Source: Candidatus Leptofilum proximum (GTDB taxonomy: Bacteria > Chloroflexota > Anaerolineae > Promineifilales > Promineifilaceae). Taken from it: a stretch of DNA of 64,000 bases. The notes below the pieces were generated by a model, which had not been told where the DNA came from, did no database searches, and saw nothing but the letters and a program-made list of their open reading frames with translations. The first letter of the stretch is position 1. Each line of letters opens with the position of its first letter. Below, one piece after another: positions 8,198 to 16,294 of the stretch. The DNA lies in the NCBI GenBank assembly GCA_016710325.1, contig JADJXK010000002.1:5270001-5334000 (forward strand), read 5' to 3'. A program made the position numbers and the translations under genes.

Positions 8198-9433
8198 ATG
8201 AGCGCAAAACATGAAAAAGATGTAGTGATTTTAGGTGCCGCCCGCACGCCAACGGGCAAAATGTCTGGCACCCTGGCCAGCCAGAAAGCAACGGATTTGG
8301 GGGCCGCGGTGGTGCAAGCGGCCGTTTCCCGCGCCGGTATTGATCCTAATTCGGTGTATGAAGTAATCATGGGTAATGTGGTGTCTGCGGGTGTGGGCCA
8401 GGCTCCGGCCCGGCAGGCTGCCCTGCGCGGCGGACTGCCCAACACGGTTGGCGCGGCCAGCGTCAACAAGGTATGTGGCTCCGGCCTCAAGGCCGTCATG
8501 CTGGCGTCTAACGGTATCATTGCCGGGGAAGCGGATGTGTACGTGGCAGGTGGCATGGAGAGCATGTCCAACGCGCCCTACCTGCTGCCCAAGGCGCGGC
8601 AGGGGCTGCGTTACGGCCATGTAGAAATGCAGGATTCGCTGCTGGCGGACGGCCTGTGGTGCTCCTTCCAGGAGTGGCCGATGGGCAACGCCGCCGAGTT
8701 TATTGCCAGGCAGTATGAAGTGACGCGCCAGGAGATGGACGAGTTTGCTTACCGCAGCCATGAAAAAGCGGCCGAGGCAACGGCGAACGGCCGTTTCCAA
8801 GCCGAAATTGTCCCCATCGAGCTTAAAAGCCGCAAAGGTAGCACCGTCGTCGATAAAGATGAGCCAATTCGCGCCAGCTTCAGCAACGGCAGTTACACCA
8901 TGGAAACCAGCGTCGAAGGGCTGGCCAAGCTGCCCGCCGCCTTCGAGAATGACGGCCAGGTAACCGCGGGCAACGCCCCCGGCCTCAACGATGGCGCCGC
9001 CGCCCTGGTGCTCACCAGCCGTACCGCCGCCGAACAGCAAGGCCTTGCGCCGCTGGCCCGGATCATCGGCTACACCCACTACGCCGTCGAGCCGAAGTGG
9101 CTCTTTGCCGCCCCCGCCCGCGCCATTCCCCGGCTGCTGGACAGAATCGGCTGGACCATGGCTGATGTGGACCTGTTTGAGGTGAATGAAGCGTTTGCCG
9201 CCCAGGTGCTGGCCAACGGCGTGGAGCTGGTGCAAAAAGGGTACCAATGGGATTGGGACAAGGTGAACGTCAACGGCGGCGCCATTGCCCTGGGGCATCC
9301 CATCGGCGCCAGCGGTGCGCGCATTTTAGTCACGCTCATTCACGCCCTGCAGCAGCGCGACCTCAAGCGCGGCGTGGCTTCCCTCTGCCTCGGCGGCGGC
9401 GAAGCAGTGGCCCTGGCTATTGAGTTAGAATAG
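8198..9433 (+). CDS. Acetyl-CoA C-acyltransferase (thiolase)
   Basis: The 411-residue enzyme contains the full thiolase active site: nucleophile Cys93 in NKVCGSGLKAV, His367 in GHPIGASGARI and Cys397 in CLGGGEA. It condenses two acetyl-CoA to acetoacetyl-CoA or, in reverse, cleaves 3-ketoacyl-CoA. Length and motifs fit the biosynthetic AtoB/PhaA type, although no other fatty-acid or PHB gene is nearby to settle direction. It is a single-gene unit: GAGGAG precedes the ATG and strong hairpins follow the stop. Confidence 0.95.
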   Translation: MSAKHEKDVVILGAARTPTGKMSGTLASQKATDLGAAVVQAAVSRAGIDPNSVYEVIMGNVVSAGVGQAPARQAALRGGLPNTVGAASVNKVCGSGLKAVMLASNGIIAGEADVYVAGGMESMSNAPYLLPKARQGLRYGHVEMQDSLLADGLWCSFQEWPMGNAAEFIARQYEVTRQEMDEFAYRSHEKAAEATANGRFQAEIVPIELKSRKGSTVVDKDEPIRASFSNGSYTMETSVEGLAKLPAAFENDGQVTAGNAPGLNDGAAALVLTSRTAAEQQGLAPLARIIGYTHYAVEPKWLFAAPARAIPRLLDRIGWTMADVDLFEVNEAFAAQVLANGVELVQKGYQWDWDKVNVNGGAIALGHPIGASGARILVTLIHALQQRDLKRGVASLCLGGGEAVALAIELE

Positions 9434-9443
9434 ACTGATTGGA

Positions 9444-9494
9444 GGAGTGGGCATCCTCAGATGCCCACCGTTCGCATCTGAGGATGCCCACTCC
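9444..9494. repeat. Long perfect inverted repeat
   Basis: Arms of 21 bases at 9444-9464 and 9474-9494 are exact complements around a 9-base loop, starting 10 bases after the thiolase stop codon. The arm word is built on GGGCATCCTCAGATGC. It is longer than a usual terminator and has no T tract, so it is more like a dispersed REP-type element. Confidence 0.85.
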
Positions 9495-9537
9495 GCAAAA
9501 GAAAAATTCCGTTGAACTTGCAGCCAGCGAGTTCCCA

Positions 9538-9573
9538 GAAAACACCTTCACCAAATTGAAGGTGTTTTTTTGT
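9538..9573 (+). terminator. Rho-independent terminator
   Basis: AACACCTTCA and its complement TGAAGGTGTT enclose a 6-base loop and are followed by seven or more T. This is the probable end of the thiolase transcript. Confidence 0.85.
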
Positions 9574-9579
9574 TTAATG

Positions 9580-9630
9580 TAGCCGCGGTTTCTTACCGCG
9601 TTTGAGAGGCGCTATAAGAAACCGCGGCTA
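9580..9630. repeat. Inverted repeat upstream of the GH13 gene
   Basis: Arms of 16 bases (TAGCCGCGGTTTCTTA and its exact complement) at 9580-9595 and 9615-9630 enclose 19 bases. It ends just before a possible -10 element (TATAAT at 9634-9639), so it may sit in the promoter region of the next gene. Confidence 0.8.
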
Positions 9631-9668
9631 CGGTATAATGGCTGCCAAATTAGGTAACCGGAGGTCTT

Positions 9669-11255
9669 ATGAACAAGTGGTGGCAAACAGGGATTGTGTA
9701 CCAAATTTACCCCCGCAGTTTTCAGGACAGCAACGGCGATGGCGTCGGTGACCTGCCGGGCATCGAGCAGCGGCTGGGCTATCTGCATGACTTGGGGATA
9801 GACGCCATCTGGATTTCGCCCATTTACCCCTCGCCGATGGCCGATTTTGGCTATGACGTAAGCAATTATACAGACATTCACCCGCTGTTTGGCACGATGG
9901 CCGACATGGATCGCCTCATGGCCGCCGTGCATGATCACAATCTCAAGCTCATCCTCGATTTTGTGCCCAACCACACCTCCAACGAACATCCCTGGTTCCT
10001 CGAATCGCGCAGTTCGCGGGACAATCCCAGGCGGGACTGGTACATCTGGCGCGATCCGGCGCCGGACGGCGGTCCACCCAACAACTGGCTGAGCCGCTTT
10101 GACGGATCGGCGTGGGAGTGGGATGCCCAAACCGGGCAGTATTACCTACACTCTTTCCTGGCCGAACAGCCAGACGTGAACTGGCGCAACCCGGAACTGC
10201 GGGCGGCCATGCTAGCCGTGCTGCGTTTCTGGTTTGAGAAAGGCGTGGATGGCTTTCGCATCGACGTGAGCTACCGGACGATGAAGGATGCGCAATTCCG
10301 CGACAATCCGCCTAACCCCAACTGGCGGCCGGGCATGGACCCGGCCAAGCAGGTGATCGAGACGTACACGCGCAACACGCCGGACATTGAGCAGTTCAAC
10401 CGCTGGCTGCGCGAAGTGTGTGATGAATACGACGACCGGGTGCTGATTGGCGAGATTAATTTGCCGCCGCACGAGCTGGTGCTGCATTACGGCCGTTCCC
10501 TGGACGGCCTCCATCTCCCCTTCAACTTCAACCTCTTGTTTACCCCTTGGGATGCGGCCATCATCCACCAGCTGATCGAAACGTACGAAAACGTGCTGCC
10601 CGAAGGCGCCTGGCCCAACTGGGTGCTGGGCAACCACGACCAGCACCGTATTGCCAGCCGGATCGGGCCGGACCAGGCTCGCGTGGCCATGATGCTGCTG
10701 CTCACACTGCGCGGCACGCCGACGCTGTACAACGGCGACGAGCTGGGCATGCTCGATGGCGACATCGCTCCCGATCAGGTACAGGACCCGTGGGAGAAGC
10801 GTGTGCCAGGGCTGGGTCTGGGGCGTGACCCGGAGCGCACGCCCATGCCCTGGACCGCTGCCCCCAACGCCGGTTTTTGTCCCCCAGACGTGACGCCCTG
10901 GCTGCCGCTCAACGCCGATGCGGCTGCGGTCAACGTGGCCAGCCAGCGGACCAATCCCGATTCGATGCTGGTGTTCACTGAAAAGTTAATTCAACTGCGC
11001 CGCGAAACGGCCGCTCTCCACCACGGCACTTACCAAAGCCTGCCCGCACCCAACGGCATGCTGGCCTACGAGCGCCGCCACGGTCATCAGGCCCGCTGGA
11101 TAGTGCTGAACATGACCGGTGAGCCGAAAACGTGGGCTTTGCCGGAGCGTGGGGGGGGGACGGCCGTTCTCCTCACCACTGCCTCCACCGTGCCAACCCT
11201 CACTGGCGATTCCCTCCCGCTGCGCCCCAACGAAGGCGTCATTTTGTCCGTTTGA
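9669..11255 (+). CDS. GH13 alpha-glucosidase / oligo-1,6-glucosidase type
   Basis: The 528-residue protein shows the GH13 signature regions in order: DFVPNHTS at 98-104, GFRIDV with nucleophile Asp199, IGEI with acid/base Glu262, and GNHDQHR with transition-state Asp324. The start (WWQTGIVYQIYPRSFQDSNG) is typical of the GH13 subfamilies that act on short alpha-glucosides, isomaltose or trehalose. No signal peptide is present, so it works on imported sugars. An AGG-rich ribosome site precedes the ATG at 9669. No transporter or regulator adjoins it. Confidence 0.93.
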   Translation: MNKWWQTGIVYQIYPRSFQDSNGDGVGDLPGIEQRLGYLHDLGIDAIWISPIYPSPMADFGYDVSNYTDIHPLFGTMADMDRLMAAVHDHNLKLILDFVPNHTSNEHPWFLESRSSRDNPRRDWYIWRDPAPDGGPPNNWLSRFDGSAWEWDAQTGQYYLHSFLAEQPDVNWRNPELRAAMLAVLRFWFEKGVDGFRIDVSYRTMKDAQFRDNPPNPNWRPGMDPAKQVIETYTRNTPDIEQFNRWLREVCDEYDDRVLIGEINLPPHELVLHYGRSLDGLHLPFNFNLLFTPWDAAIIHQLIETYENVLPEGAWPNWVLGNHDQHRIASRIGPDQARVAMMLLLTLRGTPTLYNGDELGMLDGDIAPDQVQDPWEKRVPGLGLGRDPERTPMPWTAAPNAGFCPPDVTPWLPLNADAAAVNVASQRTNPDSMLVFTEKLIQLRRETAALHHGTYQSLPAPNGMLAYERRHGHQARWIVLNMTGEPKTWALPERGGGTAVLLTTASTVPTLTGDSLPLRPNEGVILSV

Positions 11256-11261
11256 TTGTTA

Positions 11262-11320
11262 GGTCACGCAAAGGCGCCAAGAAAAACAATACCCTGCCTT
11301 TGTGGCTTTGCGTGATCACA
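11262..11320. repeat. Self-complementary CGCAAAG-type repeat
   Basis: GGTCACGCAAAGGC near 11261 and GGCTTTGCGTGATC near 11307 form an imperfect hairpin between the GH13 gene and the next gene. The arm word is related to the CGCAAAG repeat at 34383-34452. Confidence 0.7.
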
Positions 11321-11403
11321 TCACCGTGCAACATGCAGATCACAGGTTGAGTGCGGTATACTAGCCACCAACCACTAACCACTAATCCTACTTTGGAGGT
11401 TTT

Positions 11404-13101
11404 ATGTCTGACCGCTGCTTTTTAGTTTTGGGAGGATCGGGCCTGGTCGGGTCGCAGATTGTGCGCACAGTGGCGCGGGCTTTGGAGCCAGAACGCATCG
11501 TCGTGGCCAGCCTGTTCCGCGGCGAGGTGCGCGAATTTTTGTACGACGCACGCAAGGAATTCCCCCACATCGAGTTTGTTGGTGCCTGGGGGGATGTTTT
11601 TGTACGGGACGAATTTAGCCTGGAGCGCCGCCGTCGTTTGCTGCAAAGCAGCCACCGTCGCGACATGCTGTATGATGACCTGTTTGGCGCGTTGGAGGGG
11701 GCCTACGGCCGTTCCGCCCTCGTCCAGCTAATCCAACAGCACAAACCGGACGTGATCGTAGACAGCATCAACACGGCCACGGCCATCAGCTACCAGGATG
11801 TGGAAAGCCTGAGCCAGCAAACTTACGATATCCTGCAGAAGCTGCGCCAGATTGTGGATCATCAGGATTTGGAAGGCCTGGATGCATTGGGACAGGCGCT
11901 GGAGCAAAACGTCAGCACGTTGCTCATCTCCCAATCGCTGCCGCAGCTCATCCGCCACGTGCAGATGATCCACCGGGCCATGCGCGAGGTAGGCACCCGG
12001 CTGTACCTCAAGATTGGCACCACCGGCACCGGGGGCATGGGGTTGAACATCCCCTACACCCACAGCGAAGATCGCCCCAGCGCCAAGTTGATGAGCAAAA
12101 CGGCCGTCGCCTTCGCCCACACCGGCCTGCTCTTTTTGATGGCCCGCACGCCCAACGGCCCGTTGGTGAAGGAACTTAAGCCGGGGGCGATGATTGGCTA
12201 TCGTCGGGTGGCTTATAAATCAGTCAAGGTGCGGGGCATGCCTCAGTTTCGCTATGAGAGCCAGGTGCAGCCGTTAAACGGCCGTCTTACCCTGCGCGGC
12301 GATGAGAACCTGTACACCCGGCTGGGCAAGCTGCACATGGCGGGTGTGGACACCGGCGAGAACGGCTTTTTTGCCCGCGGCGAATTTGAAGCCATCACCC
12401 ACATCAACCAGATGGAATTTGTGACGCCGGAAGAGATCGCCCAGCAGGCGCTGCTGGAAATTAAGGGCAGCAACACCGGCTACGACGTGATCGCTGGCGT
12501 GGACAGCAGCATCATCAACCCCAGCTTCCGCGCTGGGGTGCTGCGCCAGACCGCCCTGGACAAGCTGGCCCGCATCGAGGAGGAGACGCACAGCCACAGC
12601 GTGGCGTTGGGCCAGTTGGGGCCGCCGGAGCTCTCCAAGCTGCTGTACGAGGCGCATCTGCTGCGGCTCAACTACCGCACCCTGCGCAGCGTGCTGGAGA
12701 CACCGGCCAGCGAGCTGTCCGAAACGCTCTACCACTTCATCACCGAAAATGAGCTGCTGCGCACCCAAATCACCTCCATCGGCGTGCCGATTTTGGCACC
12801 AGACGGCCGTTCCCTCATTCGTGGTCCGCGCCTCAACATCCCGGAAAGCATCTACCACGAGGTGGATTTGACGAACGAAAATGTGAATGCCTGGGCGCAG
12901 AAGGGGTGGGTGGATTTACGGCCGTCTAATTGCAAAACGTGGCAAGAACGGTTCGAGCGCATGCGCCGCACCCAGCACATGCTGCACACGCGTGGCACGT
13001 CGTCTGTGACCATGAAAACTTACCTGCCGGAAACCATCGAAATTGGCTCCGTTGTTGCCTGGCTCTTCAACAACGATTATCAAGGGCACCGCATCAAGTA
13101 A
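11404..13101 (+). CDS. Large Rossmann-fold (SDR-like) protein of unknown function
   Basis: The 565-residue protein begins with LVLGGSGLVGSQIVRTV, a clear NAD(P)-binding Rossmann loop at residues 8-24, as in extended short-chain dehydrogenases and epimerases. It is almost twice the size of a normal SDR. The middle has GTTGTGGMGLNIPYTHSED, and the C-terminal 250 residues match no domain I know. The catalytic YxxxK pair is not obvious. GGAGG lies 7 bases before the ATG. It stands alone, with repeats on both sides. An oxidoreductase or nucleotide-sugar role is only a guess. Confidence 0.6.
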   Translation: MSDRCFLVLGGSGLVGSQIVRTVARALEPERIVVASLFRGEVREFLYDARKEFPHIEFVGAWGDVFVRDEFSLERRRRLLQSSHRRDMLYDDLFGALEGAYGRSALVQLIQQHKPDVIVDSINTATAISYQDVESLSQQTYDILQKLRQIVDHQDLEGLDALGQALEQNVSTLLISQSLPQLIRHVQMIHRAMREVGTRLYLKIGTTGTGGMGLNIPYTHSEDRPSAKLMSKTAVAFAHTGLLFLMARTPNGPLVKELKPGAMIGYRRVAYKSVKVRGMPQFRYESQVQPLNGRLTLRGDENLYTRLGKLHMAGVDTGENGFFARGEFEAITHINQMEFVTPEEIAQQALLEIKGSNTGYDVIAGVDSSIINPSFRAGVLRQTALDKLARIEEETHSHSVALGQLGPPELSKLLYEAHLLRLNYRTLRSVLETPASELSETLYHFITENELLRTQITSIGVPILAPDGRSLIRGPRLNIPESIYHEVDLTNENVNAWAQKGWVDLRPSNCKTWQERFERMRRTQHMLHTRGTSSVTMKTYLPETIEIGSVVAWLFNNDYQGHRIK

Positions 13102-13111
13102 CTGTTGCTAA

Positions 13112-13168
13112 GGTTTGCCCGTTTTCAACTTTGGGTTTTGGCAAACGGGCAAACCCGAAGACCCAAAG
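13112..13168 (+). terminator. Hairpin with competing second stem after the Rossmann gene
   Basis: Arms of 13 bases at 13112-13124 and 13143-13155 (GGTTTGCCCGTTT and complement) form the main stem. A second pair, CTTTGGGT at 13129-13136 with ACCCAAAG at 13161-13168, overlaps it, so the two stems exclude each other. The remaining bases to 13367 show no further structure or gene. Confidence 0.6.
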
Positions 13169-13367
13169 GGTTTATCTCAATCCAGGGTGAGCTGAAACAA
13201 ATAAAACCCTATGAGCCTGTTTAGCGCAATAAATTTGACAAGATATAATCGTAGGCTATAAATAGATGGGAGCAGGAATTATCCTCAACTTACGCATCCC
13301 CAACTCAACCCATCATCAGGTAGATGTTCGTTAAGCGGAATTCATAGAAATCACAGAGGAATTACCA

Positions 13368-14462
13368 ATGTCATCAAAAACAGCATTTTCGGGCCTGGCC
13401 ATGCCTGTGTTCACCGCGTTTGGCTGGGCGGGTGAAGAGACCGCCATTAATTATGCCTTAGAGCAGCTAGAGTTGTTTGTGCACGCCCTTCACAACAACC
13501 TGTCTCGCCAGGCCAAAGCCGATTTACCTTTTGCCGGGCTGAGCCGGGCAAACCGCTCGGTTTTTATTTCGGCCGATGAATCTCCCGAAGAAGATTTGCA
13601 TATCGCCTTTTTTGCCCGGCCTCTGAGCCTGGAGATGCAGGTAGCTATCACCGATCAGAAAGCGCTGGCCAAGGCACTCAAGAACGCCGAGACCCAGCCG
13701 GTCATGGCCCACCGCCTCATTACCGAATTGGGGGCCGATTGGTCCCTGCGCCTGCAGCAAATGCAGGTGGATGAGGAAAGCGGCGAGGTGGCGCATTACC
13801 AGGATTTATTCAAAGATAGCATCACGGCGCTGCTGCCCGAGGTGTCGGCCGAAGTGATGAGCAAGGCGGCTTATCTGAACAACGAAGAAAAGTGGGTGAC
13901 GCCGTTTTACCTGAGTCGGCGCTATTCGGCGGAGCAGGCCGCTGCTATGGGGCTAAAAATCACCGATGTGCTGCGTGACCAGATTGAACAGATGCTGCCG
14001 CTGATTCACTTCCTCACCGGTCGGCAGGCTGGCGGGTCAAAGCGTAAGCCCCGGCCCAAGGCGCGCACCGTCAAACCGATGATGGGGGGCAAGGCGGAAG
14101 AGGAAACGGCCGTTTCCTCCATCGAAACCGTCCTCAAACCCGAAGACAGCTTCACCCACGTGGCCCAGGTTAAACCGCTGCACCTGCGTCGTGGTTTTAT
14201 TAACCTGACCTCGGCGCACTGGCCCTTTTTTGCCCTCAATTCCCGCACTGAAACGCGGCCCGTTACCATTTACTACGATGGCCTGTATGACAAAGACAGC
14301 GCCGTCTGGCGTATGCTGCCCAACGACATGGCCCGCATTGTGCTCAGCCCGCCGGTACATCATTGGTTCGAAGACAACTTCACGGAAAATGATGAAGTTC
14401 AGGTTACCGTTACCCGGCTGGACAACGAGGAAATCCAGATTTCCTTAAAGCCTACCGAGTAA
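13368..14462 (+). CDS. Hypothetical protein co-transcribed with lipB-lipA
   Basis: The 364-residue protein is not recognised. It has no signal peptide; residues about 225-260 are a basic, low-complexity linker (GSKRKPRPKARTVKPMMGG) separating a helical N-terminal part from a C-terminal domain of about 100 residues rich in beta strands (LHLRRGFINLT, VTIYYDGLYD, DNEEIQISLKP). Only one base separates its TAA from the ATG of lipB, so translation is probably coupled and the protein may serve lipoate metabolism or a lipoylated complex. That link is an inference from position only. Confidence 0.65.
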   Translation: MSSKTAFSGLAMPVFTAFGWAGEETAINYALEQLELFVHALHNNLSRQAKADLPFAGLSRANRSVFISADESPEEDLHIAFFARPLSLEMQVAITDQKALAKALKNAETQPVMAHRLITELGADWSLRLQQMQVDEESGEVAHYQDLFKDSITALLPEVSAEVMSKAAYLNNEEKWVTPFYLSRRYSAEQAAAMGLKITDVLRDQIEQMLPLIHFLTGRQAGGSKRKPRPKARTVKPMMGGKAEEETAVSSIETVLKPEDSFTHVAQVKPLHLRRGFINLTSAHWPFFALNSRTETRPVTIYYDGLYDKDSAVWRMLPNDMARIVLSPPVHHWFEDNFTENDEVQVTVTRLDNEEIQISLKPTE

Positions 14463-14463
14463 A

Positions 14464-15162
14464 ATGAAGATTGACGTCGAATGGGTGGGGCAGGTTGATT
14501 ACCTGGTCGCCTGGGATCGCCAAAGAGCGTTGGTGGCCGAGCGCATCGAACAGCCAGAAACAGCGGGAAAATTTCTCCTTTTAGAACACCCGCCGACGTA
14601 TACTTTGGGGCGGAACGGCCGTCTAGAAAACCTCCTCCTTAGCGAAGATGAACTGACCCAACGCGGCATCGCCTTTTACCACGTAGACCGTGGCGGCGAC
14701 ATTACTTACCACGGGCCAGGGCAACTGGTAGGTTATCCCATCCTCTCGCTGAAGCGCGTCTACGTGCAGCAGGGGCTGGGCATGGTGCAGCGTTACGTTA
14801 CGGACCTGGAAGAGATGGTCATCCGCACCCTGGCCGAATTTGGCATTGCGGGCCAGCGTTTTGCCGGGCATCGCGGCGTGTGGGTAGAGACGCCAAACGG
14901 GCTGGACAAAATCGCCGCCGTGGGCGTGCGCATCCAGAAGGATGGCATCACCAGCCACGGTTTTGCTCTCAACGTTAACCCCAATTTAGCCTATTTTGAT
15001 AACATCATTCCCTGCGGCATTCGCGATCACGGTGTGGCCAGCATGGCTCAACTGCTGGCCCAGCCTGTTTCGGTGGCCCAGGTGCTGCCGCATCTCATCG
15101 CCGCGTTTGCCGACGTTTTTCAGGTACAAATTAACGTCCTGGCAGAAAGTTTGCCTGCCTAA
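14464..15162 (+). CDS. lipB: Octanoyl-[acyl-carrier protein]:protein octanoyltransferase LipB
   Basis: LipB moves the octanoyl group from ACP to the lipoyl domains of 2-oxoacid dehydrogenases and the glycine cleavage system. The 232-residue product contains RGGDITYHGPGQLVGYPI, then KIAAVGVRIQKDGITSHGFALN with catalytic Lys149, and the thioester-forming cysteine in NIIPCGIRDHG (Cys184). It lies 15 bases before lipA, the second enzyme of the pathway. Family length and all motifs are normal. Confidence 0.97.
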   Translation: MKIDVEWVGQVDYLVAWDRQRALVAERIEQPETAGKFLLLEHPPTYTLGRNGRLENLLLSEDELTQRGIAFYHVDRGGDITYHGPGQLVGYPILSLKRVYVQQGLGMVQRYVTDLEEMVIRTLAEFGIAGQRFAGHRGVWVETPNGLDKIAAVGVRIQKDGITSHGFALNVNPNLAYFDNIIPCGIRDHGVASMAQLLAQPVSVAQVLPHLIAAFADVFQVQINVLAESLPA

Positions 15163-15177
15163 ACACAAAGGTGAACC

Positions 15178-16125
15178 ATGTCTCGAATTCCTTTAGAGAG
15201 TATTCAAGAAACACCCAAGCCGGAAAGTCGGCAGCCGGGAACTCGGCAGCCGCAAAGACGGCCGTCCTGGATCAAAGTCCGCCAGATTCACGACACCAAC
15301 GACAATTACCACTTCCTCAAGGGGCTCATGCGCACGCAGGAACTGCACACCGTCTGCGAAGAAGCCCGCTGCCCCAACATCGGCGAATGCTGGGGGGCGC
15401 GTACTGCCACCTTTCTCATTATGGGTGATATTTGCACCCGCAGCTGCCGCTTTTGTGACGTGAAGACGGGACGGCCGTTGCCGCTCGATTGGGCCGAGCC
15501 AGAGCGCGTGGCCCAGGCTGTACAGGCCATGAACCTCAAGCACGTCGTCATCACCTCCGTCAACCGCGATGAGCGCAAAGATGGTGGTGCGCCTATCTTT
15601 GCTGCCTGCATCAACCGCATCCGCGAGGTGCAGCCCGGCTGCTCCATCGAAGTGCTCATCCCCGACTTCAAAGGCAGCCGTGACGCCCTGCAGATTGTGA
15701 TGGATGCCCGCCCGGAGATTTTGAACCACAACGTGGAAACCGTGCGGCGGCTCTTCCGCGCCATCCAGCCGCAGGACCGCTACGAGTGGGCCCAGGCTAC
15801 CCTCACCAACGCCAAGGAAATGGAACCGGATGTGCTCACCAAAAGCGGCATCATGGTGGGTTTGGGTGAAACGTGGGACGAACTGCTGGAAACGATGCAG
15901 GATTTACACAGCTGGGGTGTGGATATTCTGACCATCGGCCAATATTTGCAGCCCACCAAGCAGCACCATCCCATCGAGCGCTACTACACGCCAGACGAGT
16001 TTGCTCAGCTGAAGCAGCTTGGTCTGGAGATGGGCTTTAAGTGGGTGGAAAGCGGCCCCCTGGTGCGCAGCAGCTACCACGCCGACAAGCAGGTTGAGGC
16101 GCTGTCTAAACTAAATTTGGCTTAA
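15178..16125 (+). CDS. lipA: Lipoyl synthase LipA
   Basis: LipA is a radical-SAM enzyme that inserts two sulfur atoms into the octanoyl chain. Both iron-sulfur motifs are present: the auxiliary cluster CxxxxCxxxxxC (Cys60, Cys65, Cys71) and the SAM cluster CxxxCxxC (Cys86, Cys90, Cys93). The closing RSSYHADK segment supplies the conserved RxxS-type serine. The first 30 residues (KPESRQPGTRQPQRRPS) are an extra low-complexity stretch encoded by a duplicated TCGGCAGCCG word. GGTGAACC precedes the ATG; the gene forms an operon with lipB. Confidence 0.97.
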   Translation: MSRIPLESIQETPKPESRQPGTRQPQRRPSWIKVRQIHDTNDNYHFLKGLMRTQELHTVCEEARCPNIGECWGARTATFLIMGDICTRSCRFCDVKTGRPLPLDWAEPERVAQAVQAMNLKHVVITSVNRDERKDGGAPIFAACINRIREVQPGCSIEVLIPDFKGSRDALQIVMDARPEILNHNVETVRRLFRAIQPQDRYEWAQATLTNAKEMEPDVLTKSGIMVGLGETWDELLETMQDLHSWGVDILTIGQYLQPTKQHHPIERYYTPDEFAQLKQLGLEMGFKWVESGPLVRSSYHADKQVEALSKLNLA

Positions 16126-16158
16126 GCTGCTTAGAGCCACCGCGGTGAAACCGGTCAC

Positions 16159-16195
16159 GAGTAGAGACGTTGCATTGCAACGTCTCTACTCTTTT
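16159..16195 (+). terminator. Hairpin of the GTAGAGACGTTGCA type ending the lip operon
   Basis: Two 16-base arms (GAGTAGAGACGTTGCA and its complement) face each other around a single base at 16159-16191 and are followed by CTTTTT. The word is close to a repeat that I recall as abundant in cyanobacterial genomes. Position and T tract suggest it works as a terminator here. Confidence 0.8.
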
Positions 16196-16294
16196 TATGG
16201 GGTACCAGGGTCAAAACTTTTTTGGTTTGTAAGGGTTATCTGCTTGGGATACCATTACAGAATCATCTACTGACGAACTTAGCAAGGAAATCGT

